A stretch of 64,000 nucleotides of DNA from Pseudomonas profundi. GTDB taxonomy: Bacteria; Pseudomonadota; Gammaproteobacteria; Pseudomonadales; Pseudomonadaceae. A model generated the notes under the pieces. The model saw nothing but the letters and a program-made list of their open reading frames with translations, made no database searches and was not told where the DNA came from. Positions 8,863 through 19,100 of the stretch are shown in pieces. Where the stretch lies: assembly GCF_008638305.1 (NCBI RefSeq), contig NZ_VTPZ01000003.1, positions 1-64,000 of the forward strand, in the 5' to 3' direction. Position numbers and translations under genes: made by a program. Each line of letters begins with the position of its first letter. Position 1 is the first letter of the stretch.

Positions 8863-9851
8863 ACGTCCCCCTGCATCACGTTTCGTGCGGCCTGGCAGAT
8901 CGAACCGACATCCGGCAGATAGGCCATTTCCTGCCGGGCATAGGGAATCACGCAATCGAAACCGGTCACGCGCAACACCGGCGCCTGTAGCGCGTACATC
9001 GCCTGTTCCTGCAATAGCGCAGCGATTTCCGCGCCCGGACCGAAGCTCGGCGCGGCTTCGTGCACCACCACGCAGCGTCCCGTCTTGCACACCGAGGCTA
9101 TCAGGGTCTCGGTATCCAGCGGTTTGAGCGTGGCGACATCAATCACTTCGCAATCGATGCCCTCTCCAGCCAGCAGCGCTGCGGCTTCCAGGGTTTCCTT
9201 CAGGGCCGCGCCCCAGCTGACCAGTGTCAGATCCTGGCCCTCGCGCAGGGTGAAGCAGGTATCCAGTGGCAAGGCCTGGCCATCGTCCGGCACGACCTGC
9301 TGCACCGAGCGATACAGCCGCGCTGGCTCGAGAAAGATCACCGGGTCGGGATTGGCAATGGCTGCCAGTAGCAGCCCGTAGGCGCGGCGCGGCGAAGAAG
9401 GAATCACTACCCGCAGGCCCGGAACGTGCGCGAATAATGCTTCGGTGCTTTCGCCATGATGTTCCGGCGCATGGATACCTGCGCCATGCGGTGTACGCAG
9501 CACCATGGGGCAGCTGAGCCGGCCGCGGGTGCGACTGCGCAGGCGGCTGGCATGCGAGACCAGATGCTCCATGCCGGCGTAGATGAATCCCATGAACTGG
9601 ATCTCCGCCACCGGCTTTAGCCCCTGCGCAGCCATCCCCACGCTGATCCCGGTGATAAGCGTTTCCGCCAGAGGCGTGTCCATTACCCGCCGGAAGCCGA
9701 AGCGCTCATGCAGGCCGACCGTGGCGCGAAATACGCCGCCATTGGTGCCGATATCCTCGCCCAGCACGACGACGTCCGGGTCATCCTGCATGGCGCGATG
9801 CAGGGCCAGATTGATTGCCTCCACCATGGAAATGCTGGCTTGCTCACTCAT
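8859..9851 (-). CDS. 2-oxoacid dehydrogenase E1 component, beta subunit
   Basis: This 330-residue transketolase-like subunit (PF02779 then PF02780) contributes to the thiamine-diphosphate site, with VVLGEDIGTNGGVFRAT near residues 25-41 holding the conserved cofactor-site Glu. LAETLITGISVGMAAQGLKPVAEIQ and HGAGIHAPEHHGES are family signatures. The ATG at 9851 (MSEQASISMVEA) matches family starts. It overlaps the E1alpha stop by eight bases and the E2 start by four. With E1alpha it decarboxylates a 2-oxoacid and passes the acyl group to lipoyl-E2. Confidence 0.9.
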   Translation of the reverse strand: MSEQASISMVEAINLALHRAMQDDPDVVVLGEDIGTNGGVFRATVGLHERFGFRRVMDTPLAETLITGISVGMAAQGLKPVAEIQFMGFIYAGMEHLVSHASRLRSRTRGRLSCPMVLRTPHGAGIHAPEHHGESTEALFAHVPGLRVVIPSSPRRAYGLLLAAIANPDPVIFLEPARLYRSVQQVVPDDGQALPLDTCFTLREGQDLTLVSWGAALKETLEAAALLAGEGIDCEVIDVATLKPLDTETLIASVCKTGRCVVVHEAAPSFGPGAEIAALLQEQAMYALQAPVLRVTGFDCVIPYARQEMAYLPDVGSICQAARNVMQGDV

Positions 9852-10935
9852 GGCCGGTCCCTCCCCGCGCATCCAGCCGCGCCTGCAACTGCTCACGCTG
9901 CGCCTGATACTGCGCCGGCAGTTCGGCATACAGATAATCGAAGGCGGCAGCGGTATCCGACGGCGGCATGTTGCGGAAGCGCTCGACTGCGTCATTGATG
10001 CGCTCAGTAATGTCGCGCTGCAGCTGTTGCTCCTGCTGTTCGTCCCAGAGCCCATGATCGTGCAGGAATCGCTGCAGGCGTCCGATGGGTTCGTGCTTCC
10101 AGGCGGCGTTGAGCTCATCAGCAGAGCGGTAGCGGCTGGCATCATCGGCGGTGGTGTGATCGCCCAGACGATAGGTCACACATTCAACCAGCGTTGCGCC
10201 TTTGCCGGCGCGGGCGCGCTGAATCGCCTGGCTTACCCGGTCATACACCGCCAGCACATCGTTGCCGTCCACCTGCTCGCCCGGAATGCCGGCCGCAAGC
10301 GCCTTGTGCGCCAGCGTGGGCGCGGCGGTCTGCAGGCTGCGCGGGACTGAAATGGCCCATTGATTGTTGTTCACCACAAACACCACGGGCAGCTGCCAGA
10401 CCCCCGCCAGGTTCAGGCTTTCGAGAAAGTCGCCCTTGCTGGTCGCGCCATCTCCGCAGGTCGTTACCGCTACCCGGGCCTGCTGACGTATGCGGAACGC
10501 CGAGGCAACGCCGCAGGCATGGCAAGCCTGGGTCGCGATGGGCACGCAGATGGGGAAATCCTCCGCCACCGCGGGATTTTCCCAGGCGCTGCCGCGCTCA
10601 TCGCCCCCCCAATACAGGAGGATCTCGTGCATGGCAACGCCGCGCTGCAGCTGCGTGGAGGTATCGCGATAGTAGGGGATCAGCACGTCCTCGGCGGTCA
10701 TGGCATGACCCACCGCCGCGCCGATGGCTTCCTGCCCCAGCGTCGAGGCGTAGGTGCCAATCTGGCCGGTTCGCTGCAACGCAACGCATTTCTGGTCGAA
10801 GGCGCGCACCAGCACCATGTCCTGATAGAACGCACGCAACAACTGTGGATCATCGATCCAGGCAGGCAGATCGGCCTGCGGCTGTCCGTGATCATCAATT
10901 AGACGGGTATAGGGAATCTGAACAGTCAACGGCAT
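9844..10935 (-). CDS. pdhA: 2-oxoacid (pyruvate-type) dehydrogenase E1 component, alpha subunit
   Basis: This 363-residue ThDP enzyme carries the diphosphate-binding motif GDGATSKGDFLESLNLAGVW...NNNQWA (about 190-225) and the phosphorylation-loop-like YRLGDHTTADDASRY. Length and start (MPLTVQIPYTRLID) fit the 360-residue pdhA group better than the about 410-residue BkdA1 group, so pyruvate or a related short oxoacid is the best guess. It is first in the operon. The 244 bases upstream must hold the promoter, though I could not assign -35/-10 elements with confidence. No lpd (E3) gene is adjacent, so the complex must borrow E3 encoded elsewhere. Confidence 0.85.
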   Translation of the reverse strand: MPLTVQIPYTRLIDDHGQPQADLPAWIDDPQLLRAFYQDMVLVRAFDQKCVALQRTGQIGTYASTLGQEAIGAAVGHAMTAEDVLIPYYRDTSTQLQRGVAMHEILLYWGGDERGSAWENPAVAEDFPICVPIATQACHACGVASAFRIRQQARVAVTTCGDGATSKGDFLESLNLAGVWQLPVVFVVNNNQWAISVPRSLQTAAPTLAHKALAAGIPGEQVDGNDVLAVYDRVSQAIQRARAGKGATLVECVTYRLGDHTTADDASRYRSADELNAAWKHEPIGRLQRFLHDHGLWDEQQEQQLQRDITERINDAVERFRNMPPSDTAAAFDYLYAELPAQYQAQREQLQARLDARGGTGHE

Positions 10936-11179
10936 GGACTGACCTCCTCGACCGGCGCGTTACGACTGCCGCCGGTGGCGGTTGCTGACCGGACCTGTGG
11001 GTCGGCCTGTTGTTCTGGGCTGGTTTGTGACCAGCGTCTCTGCAAGCACCCGGATCGCGGGTACCCGGCTGGCGTCATTGCAACGCGCGAAACCGGTTAG
11101 TTCGCAGTATAGATCAGAGAATCAGGCCTGCTGACCGGATAGCAAGAACCGGCCAGCAATTGGACAACTGCCAGACAGA

Positions 11180-11698
11180 TCAGGCGCAGCCAGGCGCGCC
11201 TGCGGAGTATTTCAGGCTGGGGTCAACCACCGCATCGAACTGCTGCAAGGCGGTAGAGCCAATGAGCAAGGGGTATGAGAACGCGGTGCGATCGGTCAGA
11301 TTCACTTCGATATTTTCCCGCTCGCCGCCCAGGCAAACATCCATCTCGATCACTGGACGCGTGGTGTAGTCCTTGGTTTCCCCATCGGGAATGTCATCGG
11401 AGCGGCGCTTGATCTGGCTGATGCGCACAACCGGGCGTTCCAGCGTCTGGCCTTGTTTGGCGCCGTCGACGGCGAGATCGAAACGCACCCAGTCGCCATC
11501 CTCGCGTTCAAACATTTCGATATTCAAAGCGCTCAACGATGCAGTCACTGCCCCTGTATCCAGCTTGGCCGGCACGTCCAACGCCAAATCGGCCAGCCGG
11601 GCGTTCTCGCTGACACCGTATACGGTCCGTTCGTTAGCCAATCCTGCCGTAGAGAGCATCATCAGACTGGAAAAGAAAGCTACCGTTTTCAAATACAT
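11180..11698 (-). CDS. Secreted retropepsin-like aspartic peptidase (RimB/PF05618 family)
   Basis: This 172-residue protein has a signal peptide (about 1-21, ending STAGLA) and the active-site triad KLDTGAVTASLSA near residues 45-57, typical of the family formerly called ATP-dependent zinc protease. The later segment FSYPLLIGSTALQQFDAVVDPS, with the Gly-rich flap region, matches the family C-terminus. Relatives occur as partners of RimK-like ligases or as standalone periplasmic proteins; no ligase gene is adjacent here. The substrate is unknown. It is likely monocistronic. Confidence 0.8.
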   Translation of the reverse strand: MYLKTVAFFSSLMMLSTAGLANERTVYGVSENARLADLALDVPAKLDTGAVTASLSALNIEMFEREDGDWVRFDLAVDGAKQGQTLERPVVRISQIKRRSDDIPDGETKDYTTRPVIEMDVCLGGERENIEVNLTDRTAFSYPLLIGSTALQQFDAVVDPSLKYSAGAPGCA

Positions 11699-11869
11699 GG
11701 AAACCTCATGAGTACTGTGGAGCCTCTACGACCACACAGCTGAAAGACTGTTCGGCGCAGCGCCTACCGCACGTCGGACGGCCCGCTCAAGCAAATATCG
11801 AACGAGGCTTGCGTCTACGGCTGCGAGAGAGGTATACAAAACCCACACGGACGTACGAGGGAAAGTGCT

Positions 11870-12331
11870 TTGAACAAACTTGAATTAAAGGTACCACCGC
11901 TAGTACTGGTGACGCTCTGCATGCTGCTGATGTGGGTGATTTCGCACCTGTTCGCAGATCTAAACTCGAGCCTCCCGGGAGCCTCCGCCCTCGCCGGGTT
12001 GCTCGCTGCGGCGGCCGTGTTCATCGCCGTGGCGGGTGTTATCAACTTCCGCCAGGCCAGGACCACCGTCGACCCCACCGCTCCGGAACGCGCAACCTCG
12101 ATCGTCAGCACGGGTATCTACCGATCCAGCCGCAATCCCATGTACCTGGGCTTTGCGCTCTGTCTCGCTGCCTGGGCGGTGTGGCTGGAAAGCCCATCCG
12201 CCTTCCTGGTTCTGCCCGGCTTTGTGCTGTACATGAACCGTTTCCAGATTCGCCCCGAAGAACGCATGCTCAGTGAGAAGTTTGGCAGCGAGTACAGCCG
12301 CTATTGTCAGTCAGTGCGCCGCTGGTTCTAG
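11870..12331 (+). CDS. Isoprenylcysteine carboxyl methyltransferase / PEMT-like membrane protein
   Basis: This 153-residue protein has four hydrophobic segments and the C-terminal signature STGIYRSSRNPMYLG...RPEERMLSEKFGSEYSRYCQSVRRW of the ICMT/PEMT fold (PF04191), which binds S-adenosylmethionine at the membrane. Bacterial members have few characterised substrates. The TTG at 11870 is preceded by GAGGGA at good spacing, and no ATG gives a full-length family match. It converges with the DUF1615 gene, leaving nine bases between stops. The fold is confident; the substrate is unknown. Confidence 0.8.
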   Translation: MNKLELKVPPLVLVTLCMLLMWVISHLFADLNSSLPGASALAGLLAAAAVFIAVAGVINFRQARTTVDPTAPERATSIVSTGIYRSSRNPMYLGFALCLAAWAVWLESPSAFLVLPGFVLYMNRFQIRPEERMLSEKFGSEYSRYCQSVRRWF

Positions 12332-12340
12332 CCTTCCCGG

Positions 12341-13531
12341 TTATTGGGCCGCACCGGCCCGCACCATGCATTGTCTGCGCCGCTCATCGACCCGATTGGC
12401 AAACCAGCCGGTGGTCAGCTCCCGGGTAATCTTGGGACTTTCCAGGGTAATCCGGGGAATCATCTCGCGCGGCAAAGGTTCGCCTTCCAGCGTGTCAGCC
12501 AGCTCGAATAGCCGCTTGTACAAGCGGGTATCGGAAAACTCCAGCTCAATGCTCTTTTCCAGATCGCGCCTGATGCCGTTGTCATTCATGCCGAGCTGTT
12601 TGCTCAGCGAACGCACCGCGCGCTCGGTGGCACCCACTGTGCTGGAGCCATGCACAATCAGGTCGCCGTCCAGCGCCAGCGCTATACCCGTGGCCTTGCT
12701 GACGGCGTTCTGGAAGGCGGCGTTACGGCTGGCGTACCAGCCAGCATTGAAATCGGCGTAGCGGTATAACGGACGCGTGTAGTCAGCCGGGTAACCCAAC
12801 AGGTGCGCAATACCAAAGAACATCCCGCCGCGCCGGGTGAAGACTTCATCACGCATTGATCCGCTGATCGGATAGGGATAGACGTCCCGCTGCGTCTCGG
12901 CGAAGGCGATGCTGACCTGCATCGGCCCGCCGGTCTGTACCGGATTGAAGCTGCCGAACAGCTGCTTGCCAAGCGGGACCACGCTGATGAAATCGTCGAA
13001 GACGGCATTAAGCTGCTTTTCCGAGCGCACCTGACTCAGGCGTTTCTCATAGGTCTCGCCCGTTGGCGATTCCATCTGCAGTGCGGCATTGACCAGAAAT
13101 CCGGGGATGCGCAGTGTGCTCGCACGACGGTCAATCTCCTCCCGCGCAATTTTGGCGAGGCCAGGAACCGGCGGCGCCACCTGAAAGGTGGATTCCTGTG
13201 CGGTGACCGCCAGTACCGAGCAGATATTCTGCGCATCCGGCTCGATATCAAGCGTGGTGAACGCCACCTGAATATCCCGCGCCCAGCCGTCCCGGTCTGC
13301 CACGTCAGCAGGCAGTAACCGCAGTACCTGCGCCTGAACTGCAGCCGGCCGATGCTCCGGCGGCGTCACACCAGGCCGCGTGCTGCAACCAGCCAATATC
13401 CCCAGGCCGATCAGCAGCATCGATCCTGCGCAGCGTCGAACGAGACCTGCGCGCTCAACCTCGAACCGCGCTCCGAACGTGACTGGACAGGACAAGGAAA
13501 AACGGGACTGCGGGATATGATCTGAAAGCAT
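12341..13531 (-). CDS. DUF1615 family lipoprotein
   Basis: This 396-residue protein has a lipobox LGILAGC with Cys at residue 49, preceded by an unusually long N-terminus (about 37 residues before the hydrophobic core), so the true start may lie downstream; Met38 at 13420 is the only in-frame ATG nearby but would lose the RR n-region. The mature part (AVQAQVLRLLPADVADRDGWARDI onward) matches the DUF1615 family, sometimes described as having distant similarity to lytic transglycosylases. It probably sits at the outer or inner membrane facing the periplasm. Function is unknown. It appears monocistronic, converging with the methyltransferase-like gene. Confidence 0.78.
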   Translation of the reverse strand: MLSDHIPQSRFSLSCPVTFGARFEVERAGLVRRCAGSMLLIGLGILAGCSTRPGVTPPEHRPAAVQAQVLRLLPADVADRDGWARDIQVAFTTLDIEPDAQNICSVLAVTAQESTFQVAPPVPGLAKIAREEIDRRASTLRIPGFLVNAALQMESPTGETYEKRLSQVRSEKQLNAVFDDFISVVPLGKQLFGSFNPVQTGGPMQVSIAFAETQRDVYPYPISGSMRDEVFTRRGGMFFGIAHLLGYPADYTRPLYRYADFNAGWYASRNAAFQNAVSKATGIALALDGDLIVHGSSTVGATERAVRSLSKQLGMNDNGIRRDLEKSIELEFSDTRLYKRLFELADTLEGEPLPREMIPRITLESPKITRELTTGWFANRVDERRRQCMVRAGAAQ

Positions 13532-13772
13532 GTTTAGCGGTTACTTGTGGTCGAGTCAGTGCCATTCGCCACGCAGGGAAATGCCCGCGCGGCGACCGAA
13601 TAGGTATTGACCCAGGCCGGGCGTCAAAGTGCGCTGCCGCTGTACAACGCTGTCCTGCGGCGGCGCGGTCAACGGGGTTGTGAATGTCTCAAGTGTGCCA
13701 GATGCTTAAGCCATGTGGTAATCATCCACCCGATTAGCGGACACAGGATTTCGTCTGACGGGCCTTCAGCCC

Positions 13773-15905
13773 TCAGGCGCGGTCAGCGCTGACCTGGAAG
13801 GTGTCGGATAATTGGTGCAAGCGTTGCGCAGTTTCTCTGACCTGATCTGAACTGATACGCAGGGTTCGGACCACATCACCCATTGATTCCGTAGCGCTTG
13901 CGACCTGGCTAGCCTGACGGCCATGCTCCTTGCTATTGGTCTCCATTACCGAAATCACCTCAAACAGCTGCTCGACGGTACTATGCAACACGTCGTTGTC
14001 GTCCGAGGCGTTGCCTGCGTCCTGCAACTGTAGATCCACATCGGATACGCCCTGCTCCATCAGTTCCACCGCCTGCCGTGTGGCGTCGCGAATGGACGTA
14101 ACCCCGCGGCTGATTTCTTCTGCGGCGCTGGCTGTACGCAGGGCCAGTGCACGCACCTCGTCGGCTACAACGGCGAAGCCGCGACCATGTTCACCTGCGC
14201 GTGCAGCTTCGATAGCCGCATTCAGCGCTAGCAGGTTGGTCTGGCTGGTGATGTCGCTGATCACCGAAACCATCCCCACAATCTCGCCCGATCGCTGATC
14301 CAGCTTCTGTACGCTGAGGGCCGAGGTGGCGACAATATCGCGAATCTTCTGCGTACCACTGCACACCACGTCCAGCCGCTGGCGAGCAGAGTCGACCACT
14401 TCTGCCATGGTCTTTTTCATCTCGGCAGCGGTGACCGAGGCACTGCTGACCGTTGCCAGTTGAGCCTCGATCATGGTTAACATCTGGGCAATGTTCTCGG
14501 TTACCTCTTCGGCCATATCGCTCGCCCCGCGGTTATGCCCCAGCATTTGCTCGCTATTCTGTACTGCATGATGACTGGCCTGTTTCACTCGGCCTACGAT
14601 GGTATCCAGGCTGTCCAGAAAGCTGTTGACCCAGCGCCCCAGCTCACCGGTTTCGTCAGCGACAAAGCGTGAGGTATCCAGCCGCTGCCTCAGATTGCCT
14701 TCACCCTCCGCTATGTTGCGTATGATCTCGGTCATTCGACCCATGCGCCTGGCCAAACGCTTGGTACCCCGACGCCAGAACCAGAAAGCAGACAGGCCCA
14801 CGGCGGACAGATTCAACAGACTGGCCGCAGCTTGGCCGAGACCAGAATAAGCGGTACCAATCTGACACAGGCTGATGAACAGCATGAGACCCAGGAACAG
14901 CCTCATCAGGTCGTAGCTCAGCGAACGGTAGCGGTAAACTTCTTCCAGGTCGGCTTCGCACATCATGCCCCAGCGATCCGGTGAGCCGGTAAGGCTGAAG
15001 GTGATCCCTTTGCCGATAACCGGAATGTGGCGGTAGTCCGAATAGCCTGGGTAGGCGACGTAGAGGTTATGTCCCTTACGTATGGTTTCACGAACACCCG
15101 GGTGGAGCTGACCGGTCGCCGGGTCAGTAAAACGTAGCTCGAGCTCAGTGTGCTCCCGTACGCTCACTTGGCCCCAGGCCGTCCGGATACCGCTCTTGAG
15201 GTTGTCACCATGATTGAACGTGTCGTCTTCGAAACGCGAGCGGGAGAGCGCACGCCCCTGCTCGATAGTCCTGTCAAAACGGGAATCGACCATGAAAATA
15301 TAGTTGTCGCCAGACTCCGGGTAGATGTGTCCAGCTTCACGCTGGATCAAATCGCCCACCACGTCATTGGGTATCCGCGCACACAGGCAGCCTCCGTTGG
15401 ACATGGGCTGGTAAAACATCAGTGTCACGGCGTCGTGAAAGCTGGACGTGGACGGGCCAAGCGACTTGGTTCGGTCGTCCACATAAGGGCCATGCAAGAA
15501 GGGTTTCTGTAGCCCGGTTTGTACGGCGGCGGTATCGAGTTTAAAGGCCGCGCCATGCCGAGCGCTGCTGGCAGTGACCTCACCACTGCTGTTGATGATG
15601 AATAATTCCGAGGCATCCGGCATCTTCTTCAGCAGTTGGCCAAGTCGATCGCTGTCTGGCGCATGGGTCTGCGCACTCATGCTTTGGGATACCGATGCAA
15701 GCGTGTTCCACTGGTTATCGCACCATTGCTGCAACAGGCGGACCCGCGTCTGAGCGATGCTCTCGAATATGTCCTTGAGCTGCCCGTAGCGATTGTTATT
15801 TATCCAACAGGCCCACCCCATTCGCAGCTTGCCGGTTGGACCTAGCCAAGGCAGCCATTTACGTTCTGTCTGGGTAAGCACCATTTGATCGCTATGTAGA
15901 GACAT
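13773..15905 (-). CDS. Methyl-accepting chemotaxis protein with N-terminal soluble sensor domain
   Basis: This 710-residue chemoreceptor has a soluble region (about 40-325) with no preceding signal or membrane segment. Two closely spaced hydrophobic helices (about 333-351 and 360-378) follow, then a HAMP domain (about 380-435) and a cytoplasmic signalling hairpin centred on [34 protein letters not shown]. The N-terminal part has PAS/Cache-like blocks ([32 protein letters not shown]). The layout suggests the sensor stays in the cytoplasm, unlike the usual TM-periplasm-TM order. No CheR-docking pentapeptide is evident. It is the last gene of a same-strand signalling block with two c-di-GMP proteins; 213 bases separate it from the next, so co-transcription is uncertain. 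Confidence 0.88.
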   Translation of the reverse strand: MSLHSDQMVLTQTERKWLPWLGPTGKLRMGWACWINNNRYGQLKDIFESIAQTRVRLLQQWCDNQWNTLASVSQSMSAQTHAPDSDRLGQLLKKMPDASELFIINSSGEVTASSARHGAAFKLDTAAVQTGLQKPFLHGPYVDDRTKSLGPSTSSFHDAVTLMFYQPMSNGGCLCARIPNDVVGDLIQREAGHIYPESGDNYIFMVDSRFDRTIEQGRALSRSRFEDDTFNHGDNLKSGIRTAWGQVSVREHTELELRFTDPATGQLHPGVRETIRKGHNLYVAYPGYSDYRHIPVIGKGITFSLTGSPDRWGMMCEADLEEVYRYRSLSYDLMRLFLGLMLFISLCQIGTAYSGLGQAAASLLNLSAVGLSAFWFWRRGTKRLARRMGRMTEIIRNIAEGEGNLRQRLDTSRFVADETGELGRWVNSFLDSLDTIVGRVKQASHHAVQNSEQMLGHNRGASDMAEEVTENIAQMLTMIEAQLATVSSASVTAAEMKKTMAEVVDSARQRLDVVCSGTQKIRDIVATSALSVQKLDQRSGEIVGMVSVISDITSQTNLLALNAAIEAARAGEHGRGFAVVADEVRALALRTASAAEEISRGVTSIRDATRQAVELMEQGVSDVDLQLQDAGNASDDNDVLHSTVEQLFEVISVMETNSKEHGRQASQVASATESMGDVVRTLRISSDQVRETAQRLHQLSDTFQVSADRA

Positions 15906-16118
15906 CCCTGAATTCCTTATGCACGACCCGACTCAAGCAAGCAGCGGGCCAGAGGTCTATGATTCTGGTGTTCCAGTTTCCTGTGCGCCACGCGGTCGGC
16001 GGCGGAGCCAAGTGGTTTTGCTTTATTACGATGAGCTACGTTCCGGTCCGCAACAGGTCCGCTGCTCTGGCGGCGGCCAACGCATCGACCGACATCAGCA
16101 GATAAGATCATCGCTATG

Positions 16119-19100
16119 CTATCTCGGCATCATCCGCACCCCGTCCAACTCGCTGAGAGGGCGGGGATGGCCCAGGAGGTAGCCCTGGGCATAGTCCACC
16201 CCCAGCTCGCGCAACCGCTCGAGAATGGCTTCGTTCTCCACATACTCCGCGACGGTCTTCAAACCCATCTCATGGCCTATGGTGTTGATTGAACTGACCA
16301 TGGCTGCGGCGATCGGGTCCGTCTCGATATCCTTAACGAACACCCCGTCTATTTTCAGGATGTCCACCGGCAGCGTCTTCAGGTAGGCGAAGGATGACAG
16401 CCCCGATCCGAAGTCATCCAACGCAAAGTGGCAACCGATAGTCTTGAGCCGTTGCATGAATATGACTGCACGACTGAGATTGGCGATCGCGCTGGTTTCG
16501 GTAATCTCAAAACAGATACAGCTGGCAGGTATCTGATGACGCTTGATGGTGTCGAGCACGAATTCGAGGAAACCGTCCTCGCCTAGGGATGCTGCAGCCA
16601 GGTTGATCGAGTAGTGTCCGAGCGGGCCCTTGCTACGACGTTGATAATCACCGACCCAGGCCAGAAAGTTGCCCACTACCCAGCGATCAATTGCCGTCGC
16701 CAGATCATAGCGCTCGGCGGCGGGCATGAACGCGCCTGGTGGGATAATGCGTCCATCGTCGCCCAGCATTCGCACCAGCACTTCGTAGCGAGGCCCGCCG
16801 GGCTCCGCATGTACAGGTATGATTGGCTGGACATACAGACGGAGCAAATCCCGGTCCACCGCTTCTCTGATCCGGTTGACCCAGAGCATCTCACCGCGAC
16901 GCTCGATCAATATCTGATCATCGGCCTGATAGATGTGAATGCGGTTACGCCCGGCATCCTTTGCTGCGTAGCAAGCACTGTCTGCAGCACTCAACAATTC
17001 GCCGAGAGAATGCATTTGCTCACCAATGAGCACCAGACCGATGCTGACCCCGATGGCGAAAGTCCTGTTCTCCCAGCTGAAGCGAAAATCTTCAATCAGG
17101 CTGCGAATATCGTCAGCAACCGGTATCGCCTCTTCAAGCGAGCACCCAACCAGCAACAACCCAAACTCATCCCCACCCAACCTCGCCAGCACATCCGAGC
17201 TGCGAATACGGGTCTGAAATAATCGAGCAAGCTGGCGCAGCAACTCATCGCCTGCAGCGTGCCCACAGGTATCGTTGACTATCTTGAACTGGTCAAGATC
17301 CATGTAGCAGAGAACCTGTTTACGGTCGCTCTCCTGGTGAGCCTGAACGGCCATCGCCAGGCGTCGCTCGAATTCGGAACGATTGGCCAAGCCGGTGAGC
17401 GCATCGTGTGCAGCCTGGTGAGACAACTCATTGGCCATCCGCCGGGTAGAGGTGACATCCCGAAATGTAAGCACTGCCCCAATAATCCGCCCTTCCTGAT
17501 CGTGCATCGGGGCGACGGCATCTTGAATATAAACTTGCTCGCCATCCCGTTTTCGCAGCAGCGATATGATTTCACCCTGACCCACCAGCGCTCTGCGATG
17601 TCGACGCAAAAGGGCCGTAACCGGATTCCCAAGTGGCGCGTCAGTCTGCTCGTCGAATAGCTGGTAGACCTCCTCAAGCGGCCGGTCGCTGGCCTGTTCA
17701 GCGCTCCAGCCAGTGAGCTTTTCGGCTACCGGGTTGAGATACCGCACCCGGCCATCAGGGCCGGTGGTGATAACGCCATCACCAATCGAAGCCAGCGTAA
17801 CCTGCGCCAGCGTCTTTTCCTGAAATAGCTGCTGCTCTACCCGCCTGCGTTCGGTGATGTCCCGAATCATGCAGGTATAAAACGGGTCGTCCAAGGCGCC
17901 GCGGCTCACAGTCAGCTCGGCAACGAACGACTGGTCGTGGCGAGTGAACAACACTTCCTGCTTCAGCTCGTTGCCAGCCTCGGGCAGGGGCAGACCACCC
18001 CAGCCCTGCTCCGCCACCAATCCCCGTATGGGCTGACCAATCAGATCTGAGGCGCCCCGGCCAAACAGCCGCTCCGCACCCGGATTGCAGGTCGTCAGCA
18101 GCCCTTCGGCTGAGCAGGTTACAACGCCGTCGCGAATGTCGCGGACGATGGCCTGAGTCATGCCCACGGCGCTGCGAAGCGCGCGAATCACCTTGTTGTA
18201 TTGAGCTGCAATCTGGCCCACCTCGGTGAACGGCTCGACCAGTACTTCCTGTTCGAAACGTCCGTCGTGCTGGTGAGCCTCCATGGCATCCAAAAGCTCA
18301 ATCAGTTCGGTACGGGCACCATGCTCGGAAACATTCAGCCCTACCATTTCCGCTTCGGTGCTGACTCTCATCGGCAACCAGCGACTGATAGTCTGCAGCA
18401 ATATCCAGGTCACCCCAAACGCCCACAACCCCGCCACCATGATGCCTTCGAACTGCACCATTAATTGCTCCCAGCGGCTGAGTCCGGTGTTCAGCAGCTC
18501 CAGGTCAGCAAACAGGGCAACCGCGAGGGTGCCCCATATGCCGCTGGCAAGATGCACTGGTACCGCACTCACCGCGTCGTCGATCCGCCAGCGATACATC
18601 AGCCGGTCAGCGCCGTACATCACCAGGCTTCCGGTGAAACCGATCATCACCGCGGAGCCGGCGGAGACCACATGCGCACTGGCAGTTATGGAAACCATTC
18701 CGGCAATGAGCCCGTTCAACGGATAAACCGGATCGACATGACGCCAGCGTAGCCACGAGGCCAGCATGCCGCCGAGGATGCCAACCACGCCAGCCAGAAC
18801 AGTATTCGCGATGATGCCCGGCACTATGGTGTCAAAACGAAAGGTACTTCCGCCGTTGAAGCCGAACCAACCGAACATGAGCAAAAGCCCGCCGAGCATC
18901 GCTACCGGCAGATTCGAACCCGGCAGGCTCCGACCCTCACGATCCAGCTCAAATCGGCCCCGTCTTGGCCCCAACACCAGGATCACAGCCAATGCAATCC
19001 AACCGCCGACTGAGTGCACGACCGTTGAGCCAGCAAAGTCAGTAAACCCTCTCGCAGCGAGCCAACCAACCGACTCGCTGAAAGCCCCGGCCCATGCCCA

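Noticed and set aside
7744-9090. A longer E2 start at 9090
   Set aside because: The added 76 residues are the out-of-frame shadow of E1beta; the lipoyl domain begins exactly at MKQFKLPDLGEG (8862), which also overlaps the E1beta stop in the usual ATGA manner.
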